A stretch of DNA of 64,000 nt. It comes from Streptomyces populi. GTDB taxonomy: Bacteria; Actinomycetota; Actinomycetes; Streptomycetales; Streptomycetaceae. Within the stretch, counting starts at the first letter, position 1. Each line of letters begins with the position of its first letter. The stretch covers positions 1-64,000 of the forward strand of contig NZ_KZ626856.1 of NCBI RefSeq assembly GCF_002911015.1, in the 5' to 3' direction. The translations under genes and the position numbers were made by a program. The notes beneath the pieces were generated by a model that ran no database searches, was not told the origin of the DNA, and saw only the letters and a list, made by a program, of their open reading frames with translations. Shown here in pieces: positions 51,259 to 59,749 of this stretch.

Positions 51259-52100
51259 GAGGCGGACGGGGAGGCGACGGCCGCGTCGTACGGGCCGATC
51301 CACTTCTCGTAGAGCTTCTTGTACGTGCCGTCGGCCTTGGCGTCCGCGATGGCCTTGTTGATGGCGGCGAGCAGCTTGGTGTTGCCCTTCTTCACCGTGA
51401 AGCCGTACTGCTCACCGGTGTTGATGTTGTCGGCCACCTCGAAGGCGTCGGCGTTGGCCTTGTCCTTCAGCCAGCCCTGGACGACCGGGTAGTCGATGAC
51501 GACGGCCTTGACCTGGCCGGTGCGCAGGCCGTTCAGCACCGCGTCGGAGGACTCGAAGGAGATGGGGTCGAAGCCCTGCTTCTTCGCGTAGTCCTCACCG
51601 GTGGTCTGCGCCTGGGCGCCGAGCTTGACGCCCTTCGCCTTGACGTCGGCGAGCGAGGTGACGCCGCTCTTCTTGTCGACCAGGACCGCCTGGGTGGCGT
51701 CGAAGTACGGGTCGGAGAAGTCGACGTTCTTCTTGCGCTCCTCGGTGATCGTCATACCGGCGGCGGCGAGGTCGCACTGCTCGGAGTTGAGGAACGCGCC
51801 CGTCTTGAAGTTCTCGAAGGGCGTGTCGACGATGGCCTGCTTCACCCCGAGGTCCTGGGCGACGAGGTCGATCAGCGACACGTCGAAGCCCTGCACCTTG
51901 CCGTCGATCTCCGACTGGAAGGGCGGGTAGGGCAGGTGGGTGCAGGTCGTGAGCTGACCGCTCTTGACCAGCGGGACCCCGCTCGCGGTGGTGGTCTTGC
52001 CGCCTCCGCTGTCCGAGGAGCAGCCGGCCACGAGCAGCAGCCCGGCCGTGGCGGTGGTGGCGGCCAGGATGCGGGTCCGACGTCCGGGGACCGAGTACAC
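51255..52100 (-). CDS. Polar amino-acid ABC transporter substrate-binding lipoprotein
   Basis: A 281-aa bacterial extracellular solute-binding protein family 3 member. The lipobox LLVAGC places the lipidated Cys at residue 27. Motifs include GFDVSLIDLVAQDLG, CDLAAAGMTITEERKKNVDFSDPYF, and VVIDYPVVQGWL. The GTG at 52100 is the start. A strong promoter lies 54-81 nt upstream. The ligand is probably a polar amino acid; the DYP segment in the second lobe resembles glutamine/cystine binders only loosely. Confidence 0.92.
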   Translation of the reverse strand: MYSVPGRRTRILAATTATAGLLLVAGCSSDSGGGKTTTASGVPLVKSGQLTTCTHLPYPPFQSEIDGKVQGFDVSLIDLVAQDLGVKQAIVDTPFENFKTGAFLNSEQCDLAAAGMTITEERKKNVDFSDPYFDATQAVLVDKKSGVTSLADVKAKGVKLGAQAQTTGEDYAKKQGFDPISFESSDAVLNGLRTGQVKAVVIDYPVVQGWLKDKANADAFEVADNINTGEQYGFTVKKGNTKLLAAINKAIADAKADGTYKKLYEKWIGPYDAAVASPSAS

Positions 52101-52153
52101 GGGGACCTCCAGTGGGGGAGCAGAGGGTCGTCTGCGGGGAACACAGGGTTCCG

Positions 52154-52181
52154 ATTATAAGGAAAGGTTTGGGTTGCTCAA
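52154..52181 (-). promoter_or_regulatory. Near-consensus sigma-HrdB promoter of the amino-acid ABC operon
   Basis: On the minus strand TTGAGC (52181-52176) and a perfect TATAAT (52159-52154) are separated by 16 nt, in an AT-rich patch unusual for this DNA. Transcription would begin near 52147, about 47 nt upstream of the binding-protein start. Confidence 0.75.
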
Positions 52182-52295
52182 ATCATTCCGATGGCCACTG
52201 GGCCGTCTGGCCTCAGAATTCGCCGGTCCGGGTATCCCAGGGGCGGCGGTTACGCTCTGATCGTCGACCCCACCGTGAGTGAAGAGAGCACCGTC

Positions 52296-53396
52296 GTGAC
52301 CCATCCCTTTCTTGACCTGGCGCCGCTGAGCGCCGCCCGCTTCGCGTCGATCGAGGACCGTGTCGCCCGGCTGCTCGGCACCGCGCAGGACGTCGTGATC
52401 ATGCAGGGCGAGGCGCTGCTCCCCCTGGAAGGAGCCATCCGGGGGACGGCCGGTCCCGGCACCACCGCCCTGAACGTCATCACCGGCCCCTACGGCCAGA
52501 CGTTCGGGAACTGGCTGCGGGACTGCGGTGCGACCGTGATCGACCTGGCGGTGCCGTTCCACACCGCGGTCACCGCCGCGCAGATCCGCGAGGCCTTCGC
52601 CGAGCACCCGTCGATCGACTTCGTGTCGCTCGTGCACGCCGAGGCCGCCACCGGGAACACCAACCCGGTGGCGGAGATCGGCGAGGTCGTGCGCGAGCAC
52701 GGCGCGCTCTTCTACCTGGACGCCGTCGCGTCGATCGGCGCCGAGCCGGTGCTGCCGGACGCCTGGGGCGTCGACCTGTGCGTGATCGGGGCGCAGAAGG
52801 CGATGGGCGGCCCCGCCGGGGTGTCGGCCGTGTCGGTGAGCGAGCGGGCCTGGGCACGGATGGCCGCGAACCCCGGCGCGCCGCGCCGCTCCTACCTCTC
52901 CCTGCTGGACTGGAAGGAGCGCTGGGTCGACGGGGGCCGCACGGCGCTGCTGCACGCGCCGGCCCAGTTGGAGATGCTGGCGCTGGAGGCGTGTGCCGAA
53001 CGGATCGAGGGCGAGGGCCTCGCCGCGGTGATGGCCCGTCACGCCTCGGCCGCCGCGGCCACCCGGGCCGGAGCCGTGGCCCTCGGCGGGGGTCTCGCGC
53101 CGTACGTGGAGGCCGCCTCCGACGCGGCGCCCGTCGCCACCACGCTGCGGGTGCCCGAGGACGTGGACGCGTCCGCGGTGGTCGCGAAGGCGCTGGCCGC
53201 GGATCCCACGCTGCCGCTCGCCGCGGGCGGCGGCGCCCTCGCGCGGTCGATGGTCCGCGTGAACCACTACGGCCCCGACGCCACCCTCGACGCCGTCCGC
53301 GCCTGCCTCGCGGGGCTCGGCGCGGCCCTGGCCGAGTCCGGCCTCCCGGTGGACCCGGAGGGAGCGCGCCGGGCCGCGGAACTGGCCTGGGGCTGA
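52296..53396 (+). CDS. Class V aminotransferase (alanine-glyoxylate aminotransferase-like)
   Basis: A 366-aa PLP enzyme. DAVASIGAEPVLPDAWGVD contains the cofactor-binding Asp, and GAQKAMGGPAGVSAV the PLP Lys. The N-terminal LDLAPLSAARFASIEDRVARLLG starts the fold. Small length and sequence type suggest a serine/alanine-glyoxylate aminotransferase or a phosphonopyruvate-like transaminase. The GTG at 52296 is preferred (GAAGAGAG upstream); another GTG at 52275 is possible. It is divergent from the ABC importer and 474 nt ahead of ectA, so probably a separate transcript. Confidence 0.83.
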   Translation: MTHPFLDLAPLSAARFASIEDRVARLLGTAQDVVIMQGEALLPLEGAIRGTAGPGTTALNVITGPYGQTFGNWLRDCGATVIDLAVPFHTAVTAAQIREAFAEHPSIDFVSLVHAEAATGNTNPVAEIGEVVREHGALFYLDAVASIGAEPVLPDAWGVDLCVIGAQKAMGGPAGVSAVSVSERAWARMAANPGAPRRSYLSLLDWKERWVDGGRTALLHAPAQLEMLALEACAERIEGEGLAAVMARHASAAAATRAGAVALGGGLAPYVEAASDAAPVATTLRVPEDVDASAVVAKALAADPTLPLAAGGGALARSMVRVNHYGPDATLDAVRACLAGLGAALAESGLPVDPEGARRAAELAWG

Positions 53397-53870
53397 CCCG
53401 CGGACGTCCGGCGGAGGCGTCCTCGCCTCCGCCGGGGCACCGGGCCGGGGCCGGGGTCGGAGGGCCGCCCCCGGGCCGTCGGACCGGGGGCGGAGGGTCC
53501 GCGCGGCGCGCCCGCGACGGCACGGGAATCGCAAATCCACTCCCCACCGTTATCCTGCCGACAATTCGGAACGGAATTTCCCGGCATTCTCCCGGAAAAG
53601 CTTCCCGCGTTCTTCTGCCCGCTCCTCCGGTGGCTAAACGCAAAGATCCTGCGAACACCGAATGGCGCGTTCCGGCAGATCCCCCACACATTTCGTCGCT
53701 GTGACGCACTCCACAGCGCACCCCTTTTCTGGGGTATTTTCCGGGCGGAAGCAACCATATACCCACGGTCGCCGCCACTCCCTCACGGGCGCGTGATAAC
53801 ACATCACCGATGCATCCGTAACCCGGTCCGACGATGCAATCCAAGCTTTCCGTCGGTAAATTCAATCCGC
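53397..53870. other. Ectoine operon promoter region
   Basis: 474 nt with no gene. From about 53520 onward base composition becomes clearly AT-richer, as in regulated promoters here. Structures seen are ACCCC-N6-GGGGT (53720-53735) followed by ATTTT, and GGAAAAGCTTCC near 53594-53605. I could not place a confident -10/-35. No ribosome-binding site is visible before the ectA ATG (preceding bases AAATTCAATCCGC), which fits a short or leaderless transcript. Confidence 0.45.
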
Positions 53871-54410
53871 ATGACCGTCGCCCAAGCAGACCTGTCAGCG
53901 AAATTCCTGGAAATGCCCGAGGGCCTTCGGATCGACCGTCCGGAGGTGGCCGACGGGGCCGCCCTCTGGCGTATCGCCAAGGACTCCCGGACCCTCGATC
54001 TGAACTCCTCGTACAGCTATCTGCTGTGGTGCCGTGACTTCGCCGGCACCACTGCGGTGGCCCGTGACGCCGACGGACGGCCCGTCGGTTTCGTCACCGG
54101 GTACGTGCGCCCCGAGCGTCCCCGGACGCTCCTCGTGTGGCAGGTGGCCGTCGACGCGGCGCACCGCGGCAAAGGACTGGCCGCGCGCCTGCTCGACGGG
54201 CTGACCGCGCGGGTGGCGGCCGAGCGCGGGCTGTCCGCCGTCGAGACCACCATCACTCCGGGCAACACCGCCTCCGAGCGCCTGTTCACGTCGTACGCGC
54301 GGCGTCACGGCGCGGCCGTGGAGCGCGAGGTGCTGTTCGGGACGGCGCAGTTCCCCGACGGGCCGCACGACCCCGAAGTGCTGTACCGCATCGGCCCGTT
54401 CTCCGCCTGA
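53871..54410 (+). CDS. ectA: L-2,4-diaminobutyrate N-gamma-acetyltransferase EctA
   Basis: A 179-aa GNAT-fold enzyme, second step of ectoine synthesis, transferring acetyl from acetyl-CoA to diaminobutyrate. RIAKDSRTLDLNSSYSYLLWCRDF is the substrate-binding signature, QVAVDAAHRGKGLAARLLD the acetyl-CoA loop, and TTITPGNTASERLF typical. The start is ATG 53871 (MTVAQADLS). It is first of ectABCD; the gap to ectB is 47 nt. No clear Shine-Dalgarno sequence precedes it. Confidence 0.95.
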   Translation: MTVAQADLSAKFLEMPEGLRIDRPEVADGAALWRIAKDSRTLDLNSSYSYLLWCRDFAGTTAVARDADGRPVGFVTGYVRPERPRTLLVWQVAVDAAHRGKGLAARLLDGLTARVAAERGLSAVETTITPGNTASERLFTSYARRHGAAVEREVLFGTAQFPDGPHDPEVLYRIGPFSA

Positions 54411-54457
54411 CCCCTCCTTCCTCCCCTCCCCCCCCACGCTTCGAGGAGCGAATCGCC

Positions 54458-55729
54458 TTGACCATCACCCAGCCCGACCTCAGCGTCTTCGAGACCCTGG
54501 AGTCGGAGGTGCGCAGCTACTGCCGCAACTGGCCCGTCGTCTTCGACCGGGCCCGGGGCAGCCGCATGTACGACGAGGACGGACACGAGTTCCTCGACTT
54601 CTTCGCCGGTGCCGGGTCGCTGAACTACGGCCACAACAACCCCGTGCTCAAACGGGCCCTGATCGACTACCTGGAGCGCGACGGCGTCACCCATGGGCTC
54701 GACATGTCGACGACCGCCAAACGCGGCTTCCTCGAGGCCTTCCAGAACCTGGTGCTGCGGCCGCGCGACCTGCCGTACAAGGTGATGTTCCCCGGCCCGA
54801 CCGGCACCAACGCCGTCGAGTCGGCGCTGAAGCTCGCGCGGAAGGTGAAGGGGCGCGAGGCGATCGTGTCGTTCACCAACGCCTTCCACGGAATGTCGCT
54901 CGGTTCGCTCGCCGTGACCGGCAACGCCTTCAAGCGGGCGGGCGCGGGCATCCCGCTGGTGCACGGCACCCCGATGCCGTTCGACAACTACTTCGACGGG
55001 CAGGTGCCGGACTTCCTGTGGTTCGAACGGCTCCTGGAGGACCAGGGCTCGGGGCTGAACCAGCCCGCCGCGGTGATCGTCGAGACCGTGCAGGGCGAGG
55101 GCGGGATCAACGTCGCGCGGCCCGAGTGGCTGCGCGCGCTCGCCGCCCTGTGCGAGCGCCGCGACATGCTGCTCATCGTCGACGACATCCAGATGGGCTG
55201 CGGGCGGACCGGGGCGTTCTTCTCCTTCGAGGAGGCGGGGATCGTGCCCGACATCGTGACGGTGTCCAAGTCCATCAGCGGGTACGGGCTGCCGATGTCG
55301 CTGTGCCTGTTCAGGCCCGAGCTGGACATCTGGGAGCCGGGCGAGCACAACGGCACCTTCCGCGGCAACAACCCGGCGTTCGTGACGGCCGCCGCCGCCC
55401 TGGAGGCCTACTGGACCGACGGGTCCGCGATGGAGAAGCAGACCCGGGCCCGTGGCGAGCAGATCGAGCAGGCGCTGATCTCCGTCACCGAGGAGAACCT
55501 CGCCGACGTCAAGGAGTACCGGGGCCGGGGACTCGTCTGGGGGCTCGAGTTCAAGGACAAGGCGCGCGCCGGCCGGGTCGCCCGGCGCGCCTTCGAACTC
55601 GGGCTGCTCGTCGAGACGTCCGGCCCGGAGAGCGAGGTCGTGAAACTGCTGCCCGCCCTCACCGTCACCCCCGACGAACTCGACGAGGGCCTGCGCACGT
55701 TGACCCGCGCGGTCGCCGAGACCGCCTGA
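54458..55729 (+). CDS. ectB: Diaminobutyrate-2-oxoglutarate transaminase EctB
   Basis: A 423-aa class III aminotransferase converting aspartate semialdehyde to L-2,4-diaminobutyrate with glutamate. FFAGAGSLNYGHNNP, VMFPGPTGTNAVESALKLARK, IVDDIQMGCGRTGAFFSFE and VTVSKSISGYGLPMSL (PLP Lys) are diagnostic. The start is a TTG at 54458 behind GAGGAG; no in-frame ATG/GTG fits the family N-terminus. Second gene of the ectoine operon. Confidence 0.95.
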   Translation: MTITQPDLSVFETLESEVRSYCRNWPVVFDRARGSRMYDEDGHEFLDFFAGAGSLNYGHNNPVLKRALIDYLERDGVTHGLDMSTTAKRGFLEAFQNLVLRPRDLPYKVMFPGPTGTNAVESALKLARKVKGREAIVSFTNAFHGMSLGSLAVTGNAFKRAGAGIPLVHGTPMPFDNYFDGQVPDFLWFERLLEDQGSGLNQPAAVIVETVQGEGGINVARPEWLRALAALCERRDMLLIVDDIQMGCGRTGAFFSFEEAGIVPDIVTVSKSISGYGLPMSLCLFRPELDIWEPGEHNGTFRGNNPAFVTAAAALEAYWTDGSAMEKQTRARGEQIEQALISVTEENLADVKEYRGRGLVWGLEFKDKARAGRVARRAFELGLLVETSGPESEVVKLLPALTVTPDELDEGLRTLTRAVAETA

Positions 55730-55761
55730 CCGGCGCCCGCGCGCCACGGGACGCGCGGGCC

Positions 55762-55862
55762 GGGCACGAACACGGGAAACCCGGGCACGAGAGACGCGGG
55801 CACGAGAGACGCGGGCACGAGAAGCCCGAGCACGAGAAGCCCCGCGAGAGGCACGAGAGAGA
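55762..55862. repeat. 15-nt tandem repeats between ectB and ectC
   Basis: Units related to GGGCACGAGAGACGC start at 55783, 55798, 55813 and 55828, exactly 15 nt apart. Looser copies occur at 55762 and about 55850. They fill most of the 147-nt ectB-ectC gap and end close to the ectC ribosome-binding region GAGAGAGG. Confidence 0.8.
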
Positions 55863-55876
55863 GGCATCGCACCACC

Positions 55877-56281
55877 GTGATAGTCCGTTCGCTCAAGGAA
55901 CTCGAAGGAACCGACCGGCACGTGAAGGCGGCGACCGGTACGTGGGAGAGCAAGCGCATCGTCCTCGCCAGGGAGAAGGTCGGCTTCTCCCTGCACGAGA
56001 CGGTCCTGTACGCGGGTACGGAGACCTCGATGTGGTACGCGAACCACATCGAGGCCGTGCTCTGCGTGGAGGGCGAGGCCGAACTCACCGACGAGGAGAC
56101 CGGCGAGAAGCACTGGATCGCCCCCGGGACGATGTACCTGCTGAACGGCCACGAGCGCCACACCCTGCGCCCGAAGACCGACTTCCGGTGCGTCTGCGTC
56201 TTCAACCCGCCCGTCACCGGACGGGAGGACCACGACGAGAACGGCGTCTACCCCCTGCTCACCGAACCCGAGGAGGTGTGA
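55877..56281 (+). CDS. ectC: L-ectoine synthase EctC
   Basis: A 134-aa cupin that cyclises N-gamma-acetyl-diaminobutyrate to ectoine. [50 protein letters not shown] and [41 protein letters not shown] segments are almost invariant in the family, including the iron-binding Glu, Tyr and His. The start is the GTG at 55877. A 147-nt repeat-bearing gap separates it from ectB; ectD follows after 7 nt. Confidence 0.96.
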   Translation: MIVRSLKELEGTDRHVKAATGTWESKRIVLAREKVGFSLHETVLYAGTETSMWYANHIEAVLCVEGEAELTDEETGEKHWIAPGTMYLLNGHERHTLRPKTDFRCVCVFNPPVTGREDHDENGVYPLLTEPEEV

Positions 56282-56288
56282 CACACCG

Positions 56289-57176
56289 ATGACCACACTC
56301 ACCGATCCGTACCCCAGCCGCGCCGCCACCGAAGTGGCCGTGCCCCGCCAGGACCCGGTCGTCTGGGGCGCTCCGGACGAACCCGGCCCGATCTCGGTCC
56401 CCGATCTGCACTCCTACGAGCGCGACGGCTTCCTCTCCGTCGAGCAGCTCCTCTCCGAGGACGAGGTCGCCGTCTACCGGCGGGAGCTGGAGCGGCTCGT
56501 CACCGATCCGGCGGTCCGCGCGGACGAGCGCTCGGTCGTCGAACCGAGGACGCAGGAGATCCGGTCCGTCTTCGAGGTGCACCGGATCAGCGAGGTCTTC
56601 GCCGGTCTCGTGCGCGACGAGCGCGTCGTCGGCCGGGCCCGGCAGATCCTCGGCTCGGACGTGTACGTCCACCAGTCGCGGATCAACGTCAAGCCGGGCT
56701 TCGGGGCGAGCGGCTTCTACTGGCACTCGGACTTCGAGACCTGGCACGCGGAGGACGGTCTGCCGAACATGCGGACCGTGTCCGTCTCGATCGCGCTGAC
56801 CGAGAACCTCGACACCAACGGCGGCCTCATGATCATGCCGGGGTCGCACCGGACGTTCCTCGGGTGCGCGGGGGCCACGCCGAAGGACAACTACAAGAAG
56901 TCGCTCCAGATGCAGGACGCCGGCACTCCCTCCGACGAGGCGCTCACCGAACTCGCGAGCCGGCACGGCATCAGGCTCTTCACGGGCAGGGCCGGTTCGG
57001 CGACCTGGTTCGACTGCAACTGCATGCACGGCTCGGGGGACAACATCACCCCGTTCCCGCGCAGCAACGTCTTCATCGTGTTCAACAGCGTGGAGAACAC
57101 GGCCGTCGAACCGTTCGCGGCGCCCGTGCGCAGGCCGGAGTTCATCGGGGCGCGGGACTTCACTCCGGTGCGGTGA
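56289..57176 (+). CDS. ectD: Ectoine hydroxylase EctD
   Basis: A 295-aa Fe(II)/2-oxoglutarate dioxygenase making 5-hydroxyectoine. FYWHSDFETWHAEDG provides the HxD iron ligands and the EctD consensus. NCMHGSGDNITPFPRSN holds the distal His, and SRINVKPGFGASGFYW is the substrate-site region. The ATG start at 56289 lies 7 nt after the ectC stop. It closes the operon, followed at once by a perfect hairpin. Hydroxyectoine protects against heat and desiccation. Confidence 0.96.
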   Translation: MTTLTDPYPSRAATEVAVPRQDPVVWGAPDEPGPISVPDLHSYERDGFLSVEQLLSEDEVAVYRRELERLVTDPAVRADERSVVEPRTQEIRSVFEVHRISEVFAGLVRDERVVGRARQILGSDVYVHQSRINVKPGFGASGFYWHSDFETWHAEDGLPNMRTVSVSIALTENLDTNGGLMIMPGSHRTFLGCAGATPKDNYKKSLQMQDAGTPSDEALTELASRHGIRLFTGRAGSATWFDCNCMHGSGDNITPFPRSNVFIVFNSVENTAVEPFAAPVRRPEFIGARDFTPVR

Positions 57177-57206
57177 CGCCTCCGGCGGAACGGGCGGGAG
57201 ACCGGC

Positions 57207-57236
57207 GGTCCCGGGGAGCGCGTGCTCCCCGGGACC
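57207..57236. terminator. Bidirectional hairpin after ectD
   Basis: GGTCCCGGGGAGC (57207-57219) and GCTCCCCGGGACC (57224-57236) pair perfectly over 13 bp around a GCGT loop. It sits between the convergent stops of ectD (57176) and the class V aminotransferase (57247), so it can serve both strands. Confidence 0.8.
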
Positions 57237-57246
57237 GTCCGGCGTG

Positions 57247-58299
57247 TCAGCCGGCCAGCACGTCCAGGAGGCGGTCGACGTCGGCGGGCGTGTTGTAGAG
57301 GTGGAACGACGCTCGCAGGTTGCCCGCCCGGTTCGACACCTCGATCCCGGCCCGGCTCAACTCGCCCTGCCGGTGGCCGAGTCCGGGCACGGAGACGATG
57401 GCGGAGCCGGGCGCGGGCAGCGCCTCGTGCTCCAGCGCGGCCAGCCCCGCGCGGAACCGTCCGGCGAGGGCCAGGTCGTGCTCGTGCACGGCGTCCACGC
57501 CGAGTTCCTCGATCAGGGCGAGGGAGTGGCGCACCCCGGCGAAGGTGAACAGGGCGGGACTGACGTCGAACCGGCGGGCGGAGTGGGCTAGTTCCTGCAC
57601 CGGGCCGTAGCAGGAGTCCCAGGGCCGCTCCGCGGCGACCCAGCCCGCGTAGAGCGGGGTGAGTCCGCCGAAGTCCTCGGGCACCACGAGGAAGGCCGCG
57701 CCGTGCGGGCCCAGCAGCCACTTGAAGGTGGTGCACACGGTGAAGTCGTAGCCGTCGGCGTCGACCGGCAGCCAGCCCGCGGCCTGCGAGAAGTCGACGT
57801 AGGTGCGCGCCCCGTGGGCGCGGGCCGCCTCGCGCAGCGCGGGCAGGTCGGCGATCCGCCCGTCGGCGGACTGGGCGGCGCTGACCGCGACGAGCGCCGT
57901 GCCGGGCCGCACGGACTCGGCGAGCCGCTCCAGCGGCACGGCGCGCACCTTCAGGTCGCCGCGGACGTGGAACGGGTTCAGCACGGAGGTGAAGTCGTCC
58001 TCGGCGGTGAGCACTTCGGATCCCGGGGCCAGCGCGGTCGCGACCAGCGCGGTCTGGGCCGCGACGGACGGACCTGCGGCGACCCGGGCGGCCGGGACAC
58101 CGGCCAGCCGGGCGAAGGAGGCGCGGGCCAGCTCGACGTCCTCGAAGAGGGGGTCGAGCGGCCTGCCCTCGGACCGCAGGGCCACCGCCCCGTGCAGGGC
58201 GGCGACGGTGCGGGCGGGGAGCAGGCCGGTGCTCGCGGTGTTCAGAAAGGTGTTCTTCGGGGCGAACTCGGCACGGACGAGGGTCTCGAAGGTCTCCAT
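57247..58299 (-). CDS. Class V aminotransferase (cysteine-desulfurase/kynureninase-like)
   Basis: A 350-aa PLP enzyme. TYVDFSQAAGWLPVDADGYDF has the cofactor Asp/Gln, and VCTTFKWLLGPHGAAF the PLP-binding Lys in the pattern of isopenicillin-N-epimerase and kynureninase relatives. NLRASFHLYNTPADVDRLL is the usual C-terminal end. No loop Cys typical of a true desulfurase is evident. ATG 58299 (METFETLV) is preferred to one 12 codons upstream. Function is not assignable beyond aminotransferase/lyase. Confidence 0.84.
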   Translation of the reverse strand: METFETLVRAEFAPKNTFLNTASTGLLPARTVAALHGAVALRSEGRPLDPLFEDVELARASFARLAGVPAARVAAGPSVAAQTALVATALAPGSEVLTAEDDFTSVLNPFHVRGDLKVRAVPLERLAESVRPGTALVAVSAAQSADGRIADLPALREAARAHGARTYVDFSQAAGWLPVDADGYDFTVCTTFKWLLGPHGAAFLVVPEDFGGLTPLYAGWVAAERPWDSCYGPVQELAHSARRFDVSPALFTFAGVRHSLALIEELGVDAVHEHDLALAGRFRAGLAALEHEALPAPGSAIVSVPGLGHRQGELSRAGIEVSNRAGNLRASFHLYNTPADVDRLLDVLAG

Positions 58300-58413
58300 G
58301 GGACCACTGTGGGCCCGGACCGTGCCCAAGTCCATTGCGGACTTCTACGTGGTTCCCCCAAGCGGTGCTTATGAATGGGCTCCGACCTGCGGCGCCGGAG
58401 CCCCTGCCCGCCC

Positions 58414-59130
58414 TTACCGGTCCTGCGGAACGGCACAGCCGTCCGGGCCGCAGGCCTCGGCGTCCTCCCCCTGTACGAGGGTGAGCTGCGGACGCTCGCC
58501 CCAGGCCTGGGCCAGCGCCTGGGCGAAGACCTCGGCGGGCTGCGCGCCGGAGACACCGTACGTGCGGTCCAGGACGAAGAAGGGGACGCCGTTCGCGCCC
58601 AGCTCGGCGGCCTCGCGCTCGTCGGCGCGGACGTCGTCGGCGTAGGCGGCCGGGTCGGCGAGCACCGCGCGGGCCTCGTCGGCGTCGAGCCCGGCGGCGA
58701 CGGCCAGCTCCACGAGCCGCTCGTCGTCGCCGAAGACGGTCGCCTCCTCGGCGAAGTTCGCCCGGTAGAAGATGCCTATCAGCTCGTCCTGGCGGCCGCG
58801 CGCCTTGGCCAGGTGCAGCAGGCGGTGCATGTCGAAGGTGTTGCCGTGGTCGCGGTCCCGGGTGCGGTACGCGAGTCCCTCGGCGGCGGCCTGGGTGCCG
58901 AGGTTGTCCTCGCCCGCCTGCGCCTGTGCCGCGCTCATCCCGTACTTCTTGGTGAGCATCGTGATCACGGGCTGGACGTCGCCCTTGGCGCGGCCGGGGT
59001 CCAGCTCGAAGGAGCGGTGCACGACCTCGACCTCGTCACGGTGCGGGAAGGCGTCGAGCGCCTTCTCGAAACGGGCCTTCCCGACGTAGCACCAGGGGCA
59101 GGCTATGTCGGACCAGATCTCGACGCGCAT
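58414..59130 (-). CDS. DsbA-family oxidoreductase (FrnE-like)
   Basis: A 238-aa cytoplasmic thioredoxin-fold protein. SDIACPWCYVGK contains the CPWC redox pair, a helical insertion follows, GNTFDMHRLLHLAK is a family mark, and NGVPFFVLDRTYGVSGAQP includes the cis-Pro loop. FrnE-like proteins are disulphide isomerases or polyketide-associated oxidoreductases. The C-terminal 25 residues hold two extra Cys (EACGPDGCAVP), a feature of some FrnE proteins. ATG 59130 follows GGAGAG. Confidence 0.9.
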   Translation of the reverse strand: MRVEIWSDIACPWCYVGKARFEKALDAFPHRDEVEVVHRSFELDPGRAKGDVQPVITMLTKKYGMSAAQAQAGEDNLGTQAAAEGLAYRTRDRDHGNTFDMHRLLHLAKARGRQDELIGIFYRANFAEEATVFGDDERLVELAVAAGLDADEARAVLADPAAYADDVRADEREAAELGANGVPFFVLDRTYGVSGAQPAEVFAQALAQAWGERPQLTLVQGEDAEACGPDGCAVPQDR

Positions 59131-59209
59131 TCTTCGGCTCTCTCCAGGTCGTGCGGATACGGGACACCCTCCGGGGACGTCATTTAGGTGAACGTTCAAG
59201 CGGCTCGGG

Positions 59210-59749
59210 TCATTCCCCGGCCGTCCGCGCGCTCCCGGCCCCCTCCGCGCGCCCGGCCACGGCGTACCGCAGATACAGGTGGTGATCGCCCTCCTCGGGC
59301 GGGTTGTCCGGGTCGGGGACCCAGCCCTGGCGGGCGTAGAAGGCCTGCGCGCGCAGATTGTCGGTGTGCACGTCGAGCGTCGCCGTGCGCTTCCCGTCGG
59401 CCTGCCACTGCTCCACGCAGGCCGCGTGCAGCGCCCTGCCGATCCCGGCCCGCCAGCGGTCGGGGTCGACGTGGAACTGGAAGAGCTTGACCGTGTCCGC
59501 GGGCGCGCCCTCGTCGGTACGGAAGGAGGCGATGCCGACGATCCGGCCCTGTGCGACGGCGCACAGCACATGCGCGTCGGGGCGGGCGATGGAGCCGCGC
59601 CACGCCTCGGTCCAGTCGACGTCGCCCTGCGGGACACCGTCCGGGTAGTACGTCGAACGGGCCCGGACGTGCAGATCGGCGATGGTCTCGGCCTCGGCGG
59701 GCAGGGCGGTGCGGATCACCAGCGCGCCGGTCACACGTTCACTGATCAT
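59210..59749 (-). CDS. GNAT family N-acetyltransferase
   Basis: A 179-aa acetyltransferase. IADLHVRARSTYYPDGVPQ starts the fold; FQFHVDPDRWRAGIGRALHAACVEQW carries the acetyl-CoA pyrophosphate loop (RxGIG), and DNLRAQAFYARQGW the conserved final motif. The substrate is unknown. The ATG at 59749 overlaps the GlxA-type regulator's stop by 4 bp (ATGA), so it is co-translated with it; a GTG five codons later is an alternative. Confidence 0.87.
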   Translation of the reverse strand: MISERVTGALVIRTALPAEAETIADLHVRARSTYYPDGVPQGDVDWTEAWRGSIARPDAHVLCAVAQGRIVGIASFRTDEGAPADTVKLFQFHVDPDRWRAGIGRALHAACVEQWQADGKRTATLDVHTDNLRAQAFYARQGWVPDPDNPPEEGDHHLYLRYAVAGRAEGAGSARTAGE

